Origin: Atriophallophorus winterbourni
Lineage: Eukaryota > Platyhelminthes > Trematoda > Plagiorchiida > Microphallidae
Assembly: GCA_013407085.1 (NCBI GenBank)
Contig: JACCGJ010020294.1
Span: 1-64,000 of the forward strand
Direction of reading: 5' to 3'
Length of the DNA stretch: 64,000 nt
Shown: positions 1-12,349 of the stretch, piece by piece
How positions within the stretch are numbered: the stretch's first letter is position 1
How the letters are laid out: each line of letters opens with the position of its first letter
Position numbers and translations under genes: made by a program
The notes under the pieces: generated by a model
Database searches by the model: none
Told to the model about the DNA's origin: nothing
Seen by the model: only the letters and a program-made list of their open reading frames with translations

Positions 1-1384
1 GACAGCATTACACCAGTAGCATGTACCGGATGCTTAACAGCTATACAGTCTTGAAAAAATCGTATAACATAGGTAGAAGTGTGGAATTTTGAATAGTGAG
101 TACAAACAAACTGGGACAAATTGTCCACCTTGAATGGAACGTGCATTTAATGAAGTTTCGTGAACGAGTAGACCATAATCAGGACGCAGCTTTTTTACAA
201 CTTTCATTTCTCTATGTATCATGGTTGGCATTCCTGGCCACTACAATTGACACCTCAAGAGTCAGCGAACCGAACTGAACACGGTTTTCGATACATTCCC
301 GTATCTGATTGCTGGACACCAGCCAGACTTTGGATGGGTTATTAAGCAAGGTCTCTAGCTGTTTATGCCAGGTTTGACCACCACGGGATCTACGCCAATC
401 GGAATGTAACATCGCATTAAGATCCATTTCGAAATTCGCTTGTCCAGCATCTGTAAAACGTGACAGAAGCAACTCAAGCTGTATCGGTTCACCTTCCGAT
501 TAATTGCAGTCTCGTGTTTTGTTTAGCCCACCATTTCCGGTTCGAAGGAAACGTCAGCCAACATTCGCATTATGAAAAATAGCCAACAAAGACAACTCTG
601 AACAACATATCGGTACAACTGTTTATATTGCAATGGAACTGTACAGTTCGCATTGAGAATGCTTTTTGGAAACAAAGGCTAGGCTTTGCAGGTATCATAG
701 TATCAGTCCCGAAGATGGGTTGTTTTTATCGCCAACTCGTACACTATTCATAAATTGAGACGGTAGTATGGTGGTATTTTGCAGTAACCGAAGACTGGAA
801 CCAGTTTAGAAGTCAAGGTACTCGAGATTCAAAGCGACAAGGTTCATGTTAAAAGCAATTTGTGAATTTTTAGAATGTATGCTTTCAAAATCAATGCCGA
901 AGAATGTCATTAATTAAAGCGAAAAAGATTTCTTTTTGATTTATCTACAGTAATTGAAGAAATTCTCTTGCTAGTTGTATGCTGTGGACCGTTCGAAAGC
1001 AGTTTGTTTGCATTTGGTGACGAAAAGTTATTACTATCTTCGATAAAATATTTAATAAAGCGAAACATTTAGGGGGTGTCTTCGCAATGTTCCGTAAACT
1101 GCAAGCTTGCGACGTCTGGGTATATGTAACTTTGCACAAAGAAGGATACGGCGCGAAATGATTCTTACCTATAGAATTGTGTCTGTGTGGTGAGAAAGTG
1201 ACACCCGATCATGCTTTATCCATTTTCATCTGTTGATGACATCTTTGCCATAAGTCCTATATTTTTCTGGAATTCCCAACCTCAACATGTGATGCACTCC
1301 CCTGGCATGGTGATATTCAAAGTGAAATTGGACTCAAATATGCAAACGAACATAACTCATGAACAATATATTTGATATAGTTCA
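1..1384. other. Unassigned AT-rich sequence
   Basis: No gene, repeat or recognisable mobile-element coding was identified on either strand. Open frames are all under 90 codons, overlap on opposite strands, and show no family motif that I recognise. Confidence 0.5.
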
Positions 1385-1985
1385 CTCGTTATATACTATG
1401 AAAGTCTGAAGAATGGCATGCAACGCGAAGCCGTGTACAACCCAGCAAGCCGCGTGCTAGGTATGCTGCGACGTATGATTGGACGTTTTTACCTTGAAAA
1501 ATTCCCCTTGATCCTATATAAGTATATTACCCCAGAAATAGATTACTCAGTGGCTATAAAAGGACATCAAGATGCTATAGAGGATTTATCACAGAGCAAC
1601 TAAAATGGTGGGCTGACTTCGCAACCCCCCATATAAGGGTCGAATCATGCAACTGGATTTGGATACGCGGGTTCGATTGGATTTAATCATCCCCTATAAA
1701 ATACTGAAATTAAATATTCATCCTCTGAGGCATCCATTTTGTCGTTACTCGAGCCATACCACACACTCATGACATGTATATTCCACATTCTCATCGAAAC
1801 TGTCGTCGGTTCTTCTATTAGGTGCGCGTTTGTTTCTCATGGAACTTCTTACCGTGAGACGTTTCACAATCATCTAGTGAAAGAATTCTCATTAACAAAC
1901 TAAATATTATTAGAAATTTTACCCTACAACCAGTTTATATAACTTAATTGAGCAACTTCACACTATATTTATCCCAACAAAATGT
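1385..1985 (+). mobile_element. Decayed CR1 ORF2 C-terminal fragment
   Basis: The translation at about 1400-1600 carries the CR1 post-RT signature: a 'SLKNG' start, then 'SRVLGMLRRM' and 'YITPEIDYSV'. At about 1580 comes 'RIYHRATKMV', which in CR1 follows the 'Q-W-KDI' motif. Downstream frames up to about 1880 match the C-terminal 'LFLMELLTVR' region where intact copies read 'CFAWNSLP'. Frameshifts and stops break it. It is the same subfamily as the plus-strand copy near 10.1 kb, whose wording over the shared 3' half is nearly parallel. No N-terminal EN or RT palm is present, so it is a 5'-truncated retroposed copy. Confidence 0.7.
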
Positions 1986-2381
1986 TTTTCTAAATGCAAA
2001 ACCGTCGGTCTTCCTAGTGCTCAATGTTTTGTAATATATTTATTCTCCTATGATGTTGCACAGATACAGGCTTTTTAATATAAATTTCTGATTCTTGACT
2101 CCATAATTTTTCACATTATCCTTAATAACGTAATCCTGTGGTGCAGTAAAATAATCGCAATTTAATCATTGATCCCTGAATCCTTGAATGTAGCTTGCGA
2201 ACAAGTTTCATTCTCTTCCTTATGTATGCTTTACCTATGTGGCATACGTATACGAGGCACCAATGGCTACCACCATCACAAGAATTCCTATGTTTGGCTC
2301 AATCAATCGATATCGGCCATAGATGTAGTACATCATAAGTGAATATCAGTTTCTTGATCAACGGTATTTAGAATAACTATG
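1986..2381. other. Unassigned sequence between LINE fragments
   Basis: AT-rich DNA with no recognised coding. It may include the 3' UTR of the preceding CR1 copy, whose exact end I could not fix. Confidence 0.4.
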
Positions 2382-2925
2382 CAAGATTCAAGATTCAAGA
2401 TTTATGGTTGAACAAGCAATTAAATTTACAATAATCATAGAGTGGAACTTTAGGCACAAATATATATATATATTAATTTGGGGAAAAATTCGGATTAGCT
2501 CACATATAATCGTCAAGTTTCGATTTGAATATAGATAAAATGCTTGAGCTTACCAAATCGGCACGTAGAGGATTCCAAACAAAGCACAGACGCACCGAAT
2601 AAAAATACCTGTGTCAGTTCCGTTTGGATTTGGTATTTCCAACCAGCAACTATGACCACGACTGTTACTGGAACTTCGAAGATAGAATAATAAGTCCAGG
2701 GGGTGGTAAACAGTAGTAAGTATTTTGTATGCGAGGAGGATATCACCCCGCATTCTCCATTGTGTCCTCAGCCCAAGTTGTCTGAGTTGCACGGCGAATA
2801 GTATATTTTCGAGTCCAATGACAAGCTTAGTTGCTCTCCGATATATGCGATGTAGAAGTAAGATGTCCTTTTGGAGCCATGGTGTCCAGGCGTGTGCGGC
2901 ATATCCTAGAATAGGCTAGTAGCAG
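2382..2925 (-). mobile_element. CR1 3' end, subfamily with TTGAATC-type tail
   Basis: Minus-strand frames encode the end of CR1 ORF2: 'WRMRGDILLAYKILTTVYHPLDLLFYLRSS', then the cysteine-rich stretch before the stop. The 3' terminus shows the tandem heptamer 'caagatt' (plus-strand view) three times at 2382-2405, the short-repeat tail typical of CR1-clade insertions. A TA microsatellite (about 2459-2476) lies in the 3' UTR. Two other copies of the same subfamily lie at 14162-14940 and 19556-20580. The 5' end is truncated at about 2925, directly against a fragment of another LINE, which suggests insertion into that older copy. Confidence 0.85.
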
Positions 2926-3030
2926 TCTGATTCGGGAGAAGCAATCTCTCCCGTACAAGGCTACAACGATAGACAGTAGTCGGACGAATGGCGGCAGTGG
3001 CATGCCGACGGCGTGATCTACGACTAACAG
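2926..3030 (-). mobile_element. Short fragment of a zinc-finger LINE 3' end
   Basis: About 100 bp parallel the segment at 7505-7605 on the same strand. Shared features are the 'gattcgggag' block and the 'gcgtgatctacg' block at matching spacing. In the fuller copies this segment encodes the C2HC zinc-finger end of a non-LTR ORF2. It is too short to translate usefully alone. The adjoining CR1 copy appears to have landed in it. Confidence 0.55.
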
Positions 3031-3559
3031 TGATTAAAAGTATTCATATACGCACTACTAATCAGACTGTATTTAAAGCAGACAGCGAAACTTTGCACGC
3101 ATTTCTAAAATTAACCATCAGCAAAATGTGCGCGATTTTTATTAGATTAAATAACGGGTAACATTATGCGTATATTTAGACTTATTTGAGTCTGCGTAGG
3201 CAATGCAATGTACACACAATGGAGCTGAATATGAACGTATCGGCTTTGTAAAGAGCCTACACACGTTGATTGATCAAGTTTGGCTATTTTCACAAGTAGA
3301 ACAAATGACGAAACATTTCAGAAAACATTTTTTAAAAGTAGTTGAGCAGATTTTGACTACGTTTTTTGCATAGTGCTCTACGTGACAGGATAAATCGTAG
3401 TAGTACGCGAACTTTATGCGGTATCAGCAGTGCCAATATAACTCTTTCTTTAATTATTCAATGGTAAGTAAATAAAAACGTATCATTGATAAGAAGGATC
3501 AACTAAGCGAGTTGACGTGAAGAGCTTGGGTTAGTAAATTGGCGAGTGCTTGACTGTCA
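3031..3559. other. Unassigned sequence
   Basis: No recognised coding or repeat. Confidence 0.45.
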
Positions 3560-5260
3560 CAACACCGAAGCCCGTTGCAACATAGTCGCAGAAAGACTTC
3601 AGTCAAACATATATCAGAATTCACGATTAGTTGCTGTACAACGGGCAAGGGACTTTCGATTTTAGTGCCGAAGTCGCAAGAAAAATGGATAGGGCAAAGG
3701 CACTCTGCTTGGCTTCAACACAGATATACCAGGACTGATGCTTCTTGGAAACAATTTTACAGAATTCGAAACAAATTGAACACTCAAGCAAAATTTCCAT
3801 TGCTTTCTGTCTTTGAAAATGGAAAGAAATCCTAAATTAATATCGGATTGCCAATGCTCGATCGGGCGTTCCCTGTGCTTACTGACAATGGATTAACAGT
3901 CTCAGGAAAGGAAACAGCTGAAGCTCTCGATCAATTTTATGCTATAGTATTTAGTCCGTTAACGATCAGATCGACTGAAGAATTACCGACATCAACTGTG
4001 ACGCAACAACTGACTGAAATTGAGATCAATCCAGTGATTATACAACAACATTTGTGTGGAATGAACCCTAGGAAATCCGGTGGAGCGGACGGAATCACAC
4101 CCTCTGTACCGAAATCCTGTGACCAGCAGCTGTGTGAACCATTAAGTGAATAGTTTAAACAACGGACAGCTACTAGTAAGTCTTGAAAGTTACCTCACTG
4201 GGCGCAAGTCAATCGTTAGAATCAACGGGGTACAATCACGGTTGATCGATGACTCTAGTGGCGTACCAAAAAGTTCTATCTTCGGACAGTAATTTTTTTA
4301 ATTTTAATGAACGACTTACCAGAGACGCTCTCTGTGCTGATGATATTAAAATTTGGACGCGGATAAAATCGACGGTGAACTGTGAACAGCTGCAAAATGA
4401 TTTAGTCGCTCTCCAGGAATGGTCGGTAAGGAATAAGCTACCATTCTATGTTTCCAAAGGCAAGTTACTGCAAATTGGTAAGCCATTCCTGTACCAATAA
4501 CACTGAGCAGACGATTTTGAGCTGGACCGTGTCGAAAAGTGATCTTAGATTCTGGGTATGCGACAGTGTAAAGAACTGCGTGGATTATGAGATCATCTAC
4601 AAGCGTGCTTCCAAGCTTCTAGGTATGTTGCGACGGATTTTCACAACCATCTCGACTGGAATGTTGCCCGCCATCATTGAAATCTACCTAATTCAAACCA
4701 TGGAGCATGCATCACAAGCTTGTCACCCTGGTTAAAAACGGATATACTATTGCTTTATAAGTTATACCATCGTTAAACCAAACTCGTGAGTGTTTTTGGG
4801 AAACTAACGTACGAGGAACGATTGCAGAATCTGAGACTCGCCACTTCAGTTCAAAGAAGCCTTCGAAGTGATGTGATACAAACATACAAAATATGAAATA
4901 CTCCATATTATCCTTTTGAACATTTATTCAAATACCGTGAGTCACAACATACATGCAGCCACTCAGCGGCACTACAAATTCCCCACTACCGTATCAGCTG
5001 TCGTTGATAATTGTATTGTGTACGTGACTGTTTTCTTTGGAATGCCCTCCCCGAAACTCTTGTCATGGCTCCCACCGTTGAAACGTTCATTCGAAATTTA
5101 GACTCGTATTTGTTGTATAACAATTTGAAGACACTTGCGTTATGTATTTAACTGGACTATACGTGACATTACATGACTATTTGTTATTTCTTTTACGTGA
5201 ACGAATATTTACTATGATATTGTAATTGTCGAGCTATGTGCATTCTTCAATGAATGAACA
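3560..5260 (+). mobile_element. Decayed CR1 copy: linker, partial RT and C-terminus
   Basis: Successive plus-strand frames give CR1 ORF2 in order. At 3690-3790 is the linker before RT ('KWIGQRHSAWLQHRYTRTDAS'). At 3848-4150 is the RT N-terminus, including 'MNPRKSGGADGITPSV', the RT 'KS-G-DGI-P' motif. At 4180-4480 are 'SYLTGRKSIVRINGVQSRL' and 'CADDIKIWTRI', the latter the FADD catalytic motif with Phe-Ala changed. At 4590-4730 is 'IYKRASKLLGMLRRIF', and at 4740-5130 the C-terminal 'FLWNALPETLVMAP' block. About 150 codons between RT motifs 1 and 4 are missing. Several frameshifts are present, so it is inactive. Confidence 0.85.
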
Positions 5261-6394
5261 AACATTTAGAAAAAATGTTCGAATTGATACTGCATCAGCA
5301 TCCGTCTGGAAAGAAGCAAACAAATCGGCAAACACAAAATCCTCCTGTTGTTTCAAGTTCAGATAGCGTCGCATGTACATGAAGCTTACTGACAGATCCA
5401 TACAACACGTAATGGTCACGCGATTGCACCCATGATATTGACCAACTGTTGTTCGCTCGACACCACCACATTCGCAATCCTGTTGGACTAAACAACGAGT
5501 GCACCTCGCTTTGTCAGTCTGACTGCACTTGACATAAACTTGAATTCCTCAAGTGAAGAATGAGCCTGAAATAACCATCGCAGTTTTGTGCAATGCTTTT
5601 CAAAATTGTGAGATCCAGAACCCCAATTCTCCGGTACAAGTGCTCCGCCTGTTTACTAAAACTCTGAAATTATGGCGATTCTATAAATGTTTCGTCTGTT
5701 TCGTTGCAAGCAATATCAATCGATGTACGAATACTGTCAATCACAAAACCATAAACATCTTAACTCGCTTTACACGAACCTGTTTGGCAAACATGATGAT
5801 ACTCCGCGACTTGTTCCGTTTACAATTCGCGCGTGTTTACGACTATGTTTTCAATTGATCCGCAATTAACCGGCAAGTTAATTCAGATGTAAAATTCGTC
5901 AACGTTTCACTAGTTGACCAGTTTAAAGTAAGCGGAGCCATTGTATCACGTGAAATAGACAGCGTCATCACAATTTTCTCGCTCTCTCTGTTGTTTTGAC
6001 TAACCATGTGCAATGGTCGGACGTCAATCGGCCCGTGAAATTTGCATGAATTCAATCAATCCAATCTGCCAACTCGATTTAGTGGAATTGGAAAAACGAT
6101 TAGCCAATTAAAATCGTCAAACTGAACACTGCTCCAACGGATCCTGGTTATTATCGATCCGTGCTTTGGCGGTTTGTTTGAAATAACAATGTTGCGTTTA
6201 ATACGATATGTTTACACTGGTTATTACTAACATAATCAATCGTTTTTTTTAATTACTTGGGTGTATGGTGGAATTACAGGTGGAAATCGCAATTATTCTG
6301 GTTGTTACTGGGATAAAACTTGTATATTATTAACAAATTGTGTGATCGTAAAACCTGATTAAATATTGATTAGATAAGCACTTGCGGTACACAG
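5261..6394. other. Unassigned sequence
   Basis: No recognised gene. Overlapping plus-strand frames at 5553-5869 are the only open stretch. They have no motif I recognise and no exon-like continuation that I could demonstrate. Confidence 0.4.
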
Positions 6395-6740
6395 ACGTTT
6401 TCAAAAGAGATATGAAAGCTATTGGCATTGACCCAGCGAGTTAGGAAGAACTTGCTCTTGACCGCTCACATTGGAGGCACTGTGTAATGCGTCGTCTGCA
6501 AGCTGGGGAGAAGCAGATACAGCTCTTGACTGCTGAGAGCAGATCAAGCCGCCGGGGTGCAACTGACGCAATACAACCGAGTTCTGACTTTCGTTGCCAG
6601 CGCTGCGGGAGAAATTGTTCCTCCCGAATCGGACTGTTTAGTCATTTAAAAAGCTGCAAAACTTGAGCATTCATGCGATTGTGATGTACATCCATGGTCG
6701 ACATCGACCGAAGGAGGCCAACAACAACAACAAGCACATC
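6395..6740 (+). mobile_element. LINE 3' end: zinc-finger ORF2 terminus with AAC tail
   Basis: The frame from about 6402 reads 'DMKAIGIDPAS', a stop, 'EELALDRSHWRHCVMRRLQ', an Arg-rich stretch, then 'CQRCGRNCSSRIGLFSHLKSC', a C-x2-C...H-x4-C zinc finger. This is the usual last module of several metazoan LINE ORF2 proteins, after the RT. The sequence ends in a CAA/AAC microsatellite at 6717-6735. Three other copies (2926, 7416 and 22540) are limited to the same 3' region. All are 5'-truncated pseudo-copies, so the clade cannot be assigned from this part alone. Confidence 0.75.
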
Positions 6741-7404
6741 AGCGAACTTCAACCATATTTGAACTGAAGCTGACAGGCAATATGCTGTTTTAGCTTGTCT
6801 CACCAATTGAAAATGGTCGTCTTCCATAGTAATGGTATTCATATTCTACATATAGTGACGGTCCCAAGATATCATATCTATATATCAAATTTACAGCCAT
6901 TTTCGTATTTGATTCTCTGAAACTAGATGGAACCACTCTTCTGTTAATACTCCAAACCAATTTCTGGATTTTTAGTGAAATCTCTTTTACTCAGCTGTAC
7001 AAGGACGCAGGAATAAATAAAATTTTAAGTAATCCTAAATTTCGATAACCGTGTGTAAATTGTTATGAACAACCTGAATATTTGAGATAAGGACGGTTGC
7101 TATTAGATGCTATTTATGTTAGATTGTGTCCAAAGCGTTTAGAATGGTTAAGTTAACTTCTTTTTCGAGTAAAATTCAATAAATGAAATTTTACTTGAAA
7201 ACAAGAAGCGAGGAATAGCAGTGCAGCAAATGTTCATCAGGAAAGCATCGCTTTCTCCCAAACTGAAGCATTTATTGATCCAAGTCTAGAGTTGATTGTT
7301 TCAGTTCAGCATTTCTTGAAAGAATCTCGGTCAATTCAATGACTTTTGATGTTGTAATATCTCAGATTTATTTTTACTAACGGATATGACCTAAACATTT
7401 GTAA
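6741..7404. other. Unassigned AT-rich sequence
   Basis: Spacer between two inverted copies of the same LINE fragment. No coding recognised. Confidence 0.4.
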
Positions 7405-7805
7405 TTTGTATATGTTGTTGTTGGCATCCTTCGGCCGATGTCGACCATGAATGTACATCACAATCGCATGAATGTTCATGTTCTACAGCTTTTTGAATGA
7501 CTAAACAGTCTAATTCGGGAGGAACAATCTTTCCCCCAGCACTAGCAACGATAATCAGAACTCGGTTGTATTGCAGCAATTTCACGCCGGCGGCGTGATC
7601 TACGTTCAGCAGCCAAGAGCTGTATCTGCTCCTCTTCAGCTTGCAGACGACGCCTTACACAATGCTTCCAATGTGAGCGGTCAAAAGCAAGTTCTTCCCA
7701 ACTCGCAAGGTCAATGCCAAGCGACGTCCCATTCGCTAAGCGGTCGATTGCCTTATTGAGCTCATCAAGAATAGGAGGGGTATCTAGATATTCAATAGCT
7801 GGCAA
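7405..7805 (-). mobile_element. LINE 3' end: zinc-finger ORF2 terminus (inverted copy)
   Basis: The minus frame at 7542-7805 reads 'AIDRLANGTSLGIDLASWEELAFDRSHWKHCVRRRLQ', followed in another frame by 'SSRIGL'-type zinc-finger residues and the GTT/AAC microsatellite at 7414-7424. It lies in opposite orientation to the 6395-6740 copy, about 670 bp away. The two could fold or recombine as an inverted pair. Frameshifts make it non-functional. Confidence 0.75.
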
Positions 7806-9364
7806 TGGTCGACATTTTAAAGTACATGAGGTAAAACCGTACTGTCCCTAGAGTAGAGAGGCGAGAATTGCTCTATCAATCTTTCTATCTGTTGAGTTTT
7901 TTCCACAATCGGGTCACCAGATACATTGGAAACATTTGGTTTTTAATTATCATTGTGAGGTTGGTTGTAGGAGTAATGTCGCTAGAGTATGTTATAGCTA
8001 ATGTGATTGGCAAACGAATGTGATTGAACAATTCGAGATTAAACGCGTCCATTTGATTTTTGATAATCGCAAGTTCAGAAACGCTACTCGTAACTCCGAT
8101 GCGTTGATATGCACTATTATAAATTCGATGAGACTCAAGGATGGTTGAACTAGAAAAGCAACAAGCTTGTCGCAGTCCACTTTGGTGATGAGTAGCTCAC
8201 ATCTACATAGCGTCTGTTCAGAGCATGTTTCCTAACCACGTTACTCATGCTACATTTGGACACATTCAAGCTACGCAGTCCATAATATCTGACACTAAGC
8301 TCCTTCGTTTTAGCGTAAAGGTATATTTGAAGATAAAAATCTCTGATCTGTATGGCCGCCCGTCTAGGACACAAACGCCGTTCTTTTGAAATCAGATTTA
8401 GCTATTATACGCAATCTATTATGTTTCAAACATTTAGATCCTGCTGACCGTTATTGATAAATTTTTCAACTTCTACAAATAACCGATGAGATAAATAAAA
8501 GGCATTTATAATTAGATTTTTCCAAATTGAAAATATCACAGATCCATATAATTTGGAAGACGCGTTTCTGGTGTCAGGGTTCCATGAAGAATTGTTCTTG
8601 TAATATCGACCTTAGCGATGTTTTCATTGTTTAACTCAGACCGAGTAATGTTTAATCATATGTCATCTCTAGCTCTAATCACTCAATCGTACGGACTTAC
8701 CGACCTTGTCTGTATTAGGTCAAGACAACGATTTTAAACACGTGATTTCGAAACGTAGGCATTCTTTACGCGGCTGAGCTAGAAAAGTTGTCTACCGAAC
8801 ATTCCAGTGAAGCATGGAGGGTTCGTTCACTTGGTCAGTTCAAATAAATAATAATTTCCATCAAGTGCATATTTTATGGTGTATTGAAATATTCGTATCG
8901 AGTCTCAGTGAAATTAATTTATCTTCACTTTGAACAAAAATGACGTTTAAACCGAATAATTGTGAAACATAATCATCTGCATACATTTCAACCACATGCA
9001 CTCACGACCATTTCCTGCTGTTTGCAATTGATTATGAAGTCAAATCACTGATGGAAGATTTTTAATTCCAGATCAACCCAATAGAGCAGGGTTTTCCAAA
9101 GAAGGAATCCTCGCACCCCTTGGGGCTGCGAGACAGCATTCCATGGGTTGCTTGTTCAGCTTTTTGTCTTGCATTGAGTGTTTTCATTTTCTGTGGATTG
9201 GTGTTTAATTGTTCAACGTATTCTGTGCGCCTGTGTCTTTAATAAACAGTTCTTCTTGTTACCTTTGTTCTAAAAACCTTTCTCTATATATTTCAGATTA
9301 TGATTTTGAAATTAGTTATTAACCCGAAAATTATATCACAGGGAAGACAATGGAATAATGATAT
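7806..9364. other. Unassigned sequence
   Basis: 1.5 kb without recognisable genes. At 9086-9140 a stretch ('gggttttccaaag', then 'cgcaccccttggggctgcgag') resembles the termini of hAT-type elements, but no partner end or target duplication was located. Confidence 0.4.
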
Positions 9365-9397
9365 TCAAGGTAATGTATTGTGGCGCTCAAATTCCCA

Positions 9398-9452
9398 TTC
9401 CTTACGCATCACTACCGGTTTCTGGCTGTTTGCCCTCATCAGGTGGAGACAG
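9398..9452 (-). ncRNA. Hammerhead-ribozyme-like motif (degenerate)
   Basis: On the minus strand CUGAUGA (plus 9436-9442) is followed by stem II GGC/GCC with an AAACA loop, GAAA (plus 9419-9422), and ACC/GGU plus A as the NUH cleavage triplet (GUA, plus 9413-9415). Stem I can pair CAC before the core with GUG after the cleavage point. The G10.1-C11.1 pair is replaced by G-A, so activity is doubtful. It sits in the same short element as the motifs at 16.6, 16.9, 17.2, 21.4 and 24.9 kb. Confidence 0.6.
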
Positions 9453-9499
9453 TAAGATCAGGTTCAGTAATTCAAGGTTTTTAATGGTCTAAAAAGCAA

Positions 9500-9860
9500 C
9501 AAGCTTAACAGTAATCATAAGATGCTGAAAATTTAAATATACTTATATAAATCAAAATAAGCAATTAGATTAACAGATGTATAGGTATTCGGGAAAAGAA
9601 CAATTCGATAAAATTCGTCTAGATTGCAAGTTAGTTGAGTTAGCAGAGGTAAAATGTAAACTGTTCCAAGTAAAACAGACACGAAAAGAATAAAAATACA
9701 TTTTAATGTTTCAGTGAGGTATTTCCAACGGATATTTATGGGCCCGATAATTGATAGCATCCCTTTGAGTGAATGATTCCTGTAATGGATTGTTTGGGGT
9801 ATGGAATATTTTGTGAAGTAGGATAAGGTATCCTCTATTTCATCGATATGGAAAGTCAAA
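9500..9860 (-). mobile_element. Highly diverged CR1 3' fragment
   Basis: An alternate minus frame ('IRWKYLTETLKCIFI...VSVLLGTVYILPLL') runs parallel to the same alternate frame of the better copies near 14.5 and 19.7 kb ('GWKYHIPNG...IFIRYVCALLGIPYLPIW'). This shows common descent of the DNA, although the ORF2 reading is broken. Confidence 0.6.
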
Positions 9861-9894
9861 CAGATTCCGTTGAGCTATCCTTCCTTTATAAGTC

Positions 9895-10725
9895 TTGTTT
9901 CAGATACTGAGAACAAGTTTTTTGAACGGTGATCGATTCAACGCTCAAGATTTACAACGGAATAACCTTCCATTCATCTTCAAAAAGTGCAAAAATACGA
10001 AACTTTTCCCATTCTCATACATCCTCAGATCGCAAAAACACAATAAAGTACAAAAGATAAACCTCGGCATACGGATTAATGGAAGTTCGAAGAAAATACA
10101 TGAAATGCAAGGCCGTTTACAAACGAGCTAGCCACATGCTAGGTATGCTTCGGCGTATTTATGGATGCTGCATCACTCTGATCATAAATACGAATAGTAA
10201 CCCATAGATGAATTACACAGTGCAAGATTAGGCACCATGGCTAGAAAAAAGACATCAAGATTCTCGAAAGGATTTATCACAGAGCAACTAAACAAGTGGG
10301 CTGCTCTTGGGACCTAGCTTATGAGGTTCGAATCGTTCATCTTAATTTGGATACACTACCTCGCAGGCTGGTTAGATTAGATCAATACTCACCTATAAAA
10401 TAATGAACTCAAAGATGCATCGTCTGATTCATCTATTTCGTCTATGGTGGAGCAATACCACACGCATTCACTCCATGGCATTGGATATTACACATACTCT
10501 CCTGAATTGCCGTCAGTTCATCTATTCAGCGCGCGTTTGTTCCGTATGGAACTCCTTACCGTGAGACGTTGTACAATCATCCAGTGAAAGGATTCTCAGG
10601 AACAAACTGGATTAATTTATGCTGAGTAATTTTATCCTACATCTCGTTTATATAACTTAATCGAGCAACTTCTCACTACATTTATCTTAAAGAATATTTT
10701 TTCCACCATTCCGAGACAATACATA
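9895..10725 (+). mobile_element. Decayed CR1 ORF2 C-terminal half
   Basis: It reads 'NNLPFIFKKCKNTKLF' (the RT thumb 'NKLPF-KC' motif) at about 9960. It then gives the linker 'INLGIRINGSSKK', 'YKRASHMLGMLRRIYG' at 10110-10160 and 'KDIKILERIYHRATKQVG' at 10250-10300. A C-terminal block to about 10600 resembles that of the copy at 1385-1985. Frameshifts are frequent. The two copies share a subfamily distinct from the minus-strand CR1 copies. Confidence 0.8.
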
Positions 10726-12349
10726 AAAGTTTTCTTCAAACTACAAAACTATCGGGCTTCCTAGTGCCTCGTTTTTTGGTATATATGTATTGTCCTTGTA
10801 CGAATATCCTATGGTGTTTAACAACTACGAGCTTTTTATACCATAAATCTTTTGAATCATGAATAGTGAATCTTACATGATGTGAGCTAATTATGTCACT
10901 GATGAATCTCCATTGTAGCTGATTGTGTTTGTGCTGCACTACTTTATCAGTTTCTTTGTCAGCTTCTGGCTTTACTCTCAGTTAAATAACTCAAGATCTG
11001 CGAAAACCGTTGTGCTTACTTTGTAATTTAGTTTACTCAAAAGTAAATTTGATGCAATCGGAGTTAAAAGAACTCTTTAAAAAACCGGTATTGAGAAGCA
11101 AGCGTTACAGGTCATATTGGTGATACATTAAATTCTTTGATTAAGGAGGAATCTTTCCAAAAACTAGCTTTTATCTTCTGACAAACCACTATTAATGTCT
11201 TTATACCACGAGGCGTATAAAGTAGCCAAATCTAAGAAACCCCGTACAGAAGAAGCGACTAGAGCCTATGAGAAAGACAAACATTTGAACGTAGTATATT
11301 AATTCAAAAATAGTTAGAGATGAAATTTCGTCAAGCCCACAATCCAAGAAGTCGACTTTAATTACAGAGAGTTTTGGCCACGTCAGCTCAAAATTTTAGC
11401 AACCATTTATCGTGAAACTAACTGAAGCCACCGAGTGAACTTATAATCAGAACATTGAGAACTTATCTTGAAATAACTGCACCTCACATTTTATACTATG
11501 AATATCGATTTTCCGGAACATTGATCATTAAAATTCATTATGCATCGATGACAATATAGACATTTAGTGAGTAATCAAACTACTGATCGAATATTTGTAA
11601 CGTCATCAAATCACGTAGCTAGAGGTCAATGGATTTTTAGCGCCATCAACGAGGCTGATTGTGATTTTAAAAAGAATTAATTCGTCAGAACGTGATATTT
11701 ACGCCGGTTCAAAGTATGAACACCGTATAACTGATGCAATGAAATTTGAGTGCAATCGGTTAGAGTAGTTTTTGGGTAACGTTTCACTTCTCACACAGAA
11801 GCTTCGTCAGACCAAGGGTGAAAGTCAGGACAGCGAACATGATTACGTAGTAGTCAACCCACCACCACTAATTTGACCTTACCGCTAAACAGCCTATAGT
11901 ACACCTACAGTGTGTCACATCTCGCTGGAATGACCAGGATCTGTGGTCCATTTTCCTCACAGCGTGTATCCACATCAATCTGATACAAGTGAACACGGTC
12001 AAGGTCAGTTGACACAGCTGCCCACATACGTAAAAGTACATTACTGACGGGGCTAATGCTATTTTTTGTATGTATAACTGATGTTTTAATAGCACGGAAC
12101 AAATAAATTCATGGAATTCACGTTGAATAGGGTGTAATGTTTTCGAAAAATTCGTACGTATTGAATTCATGAAATGACGATAAGAACAAAAGTAGCGGCA
12201 ATTTTGAAATTACACAGTTCTCCCCAATTGCACTCGTTACAGATTTGAAGCAGCTTGCCTATTTCGACGGAGACAGTGAGGTTTGGATGATTTCTGCTCC
12301 TCTAGACCAGTTTCTGACTGTTGGTATCAATGCTGGATGTTTGCCAGTG
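10726..12349. other. Unassigned sequence
   Basis: No gene or known repeat recognised. Overlapping minus-strand open frames at 11868-12170 have no motif, and both are probably chance. Confidence 0.4.

Noticed and set aside
5553..5869. Overlapping plus-strand frames as a possible exon
   Set aside because: No family resemblance, no clear splice sites, and stops follow at once.
9086..9140. hAT-like terminus
   Set aside because: It has a short resemblance only; no second terminal repeat, 8-bp duplication or transposase was found nearby.
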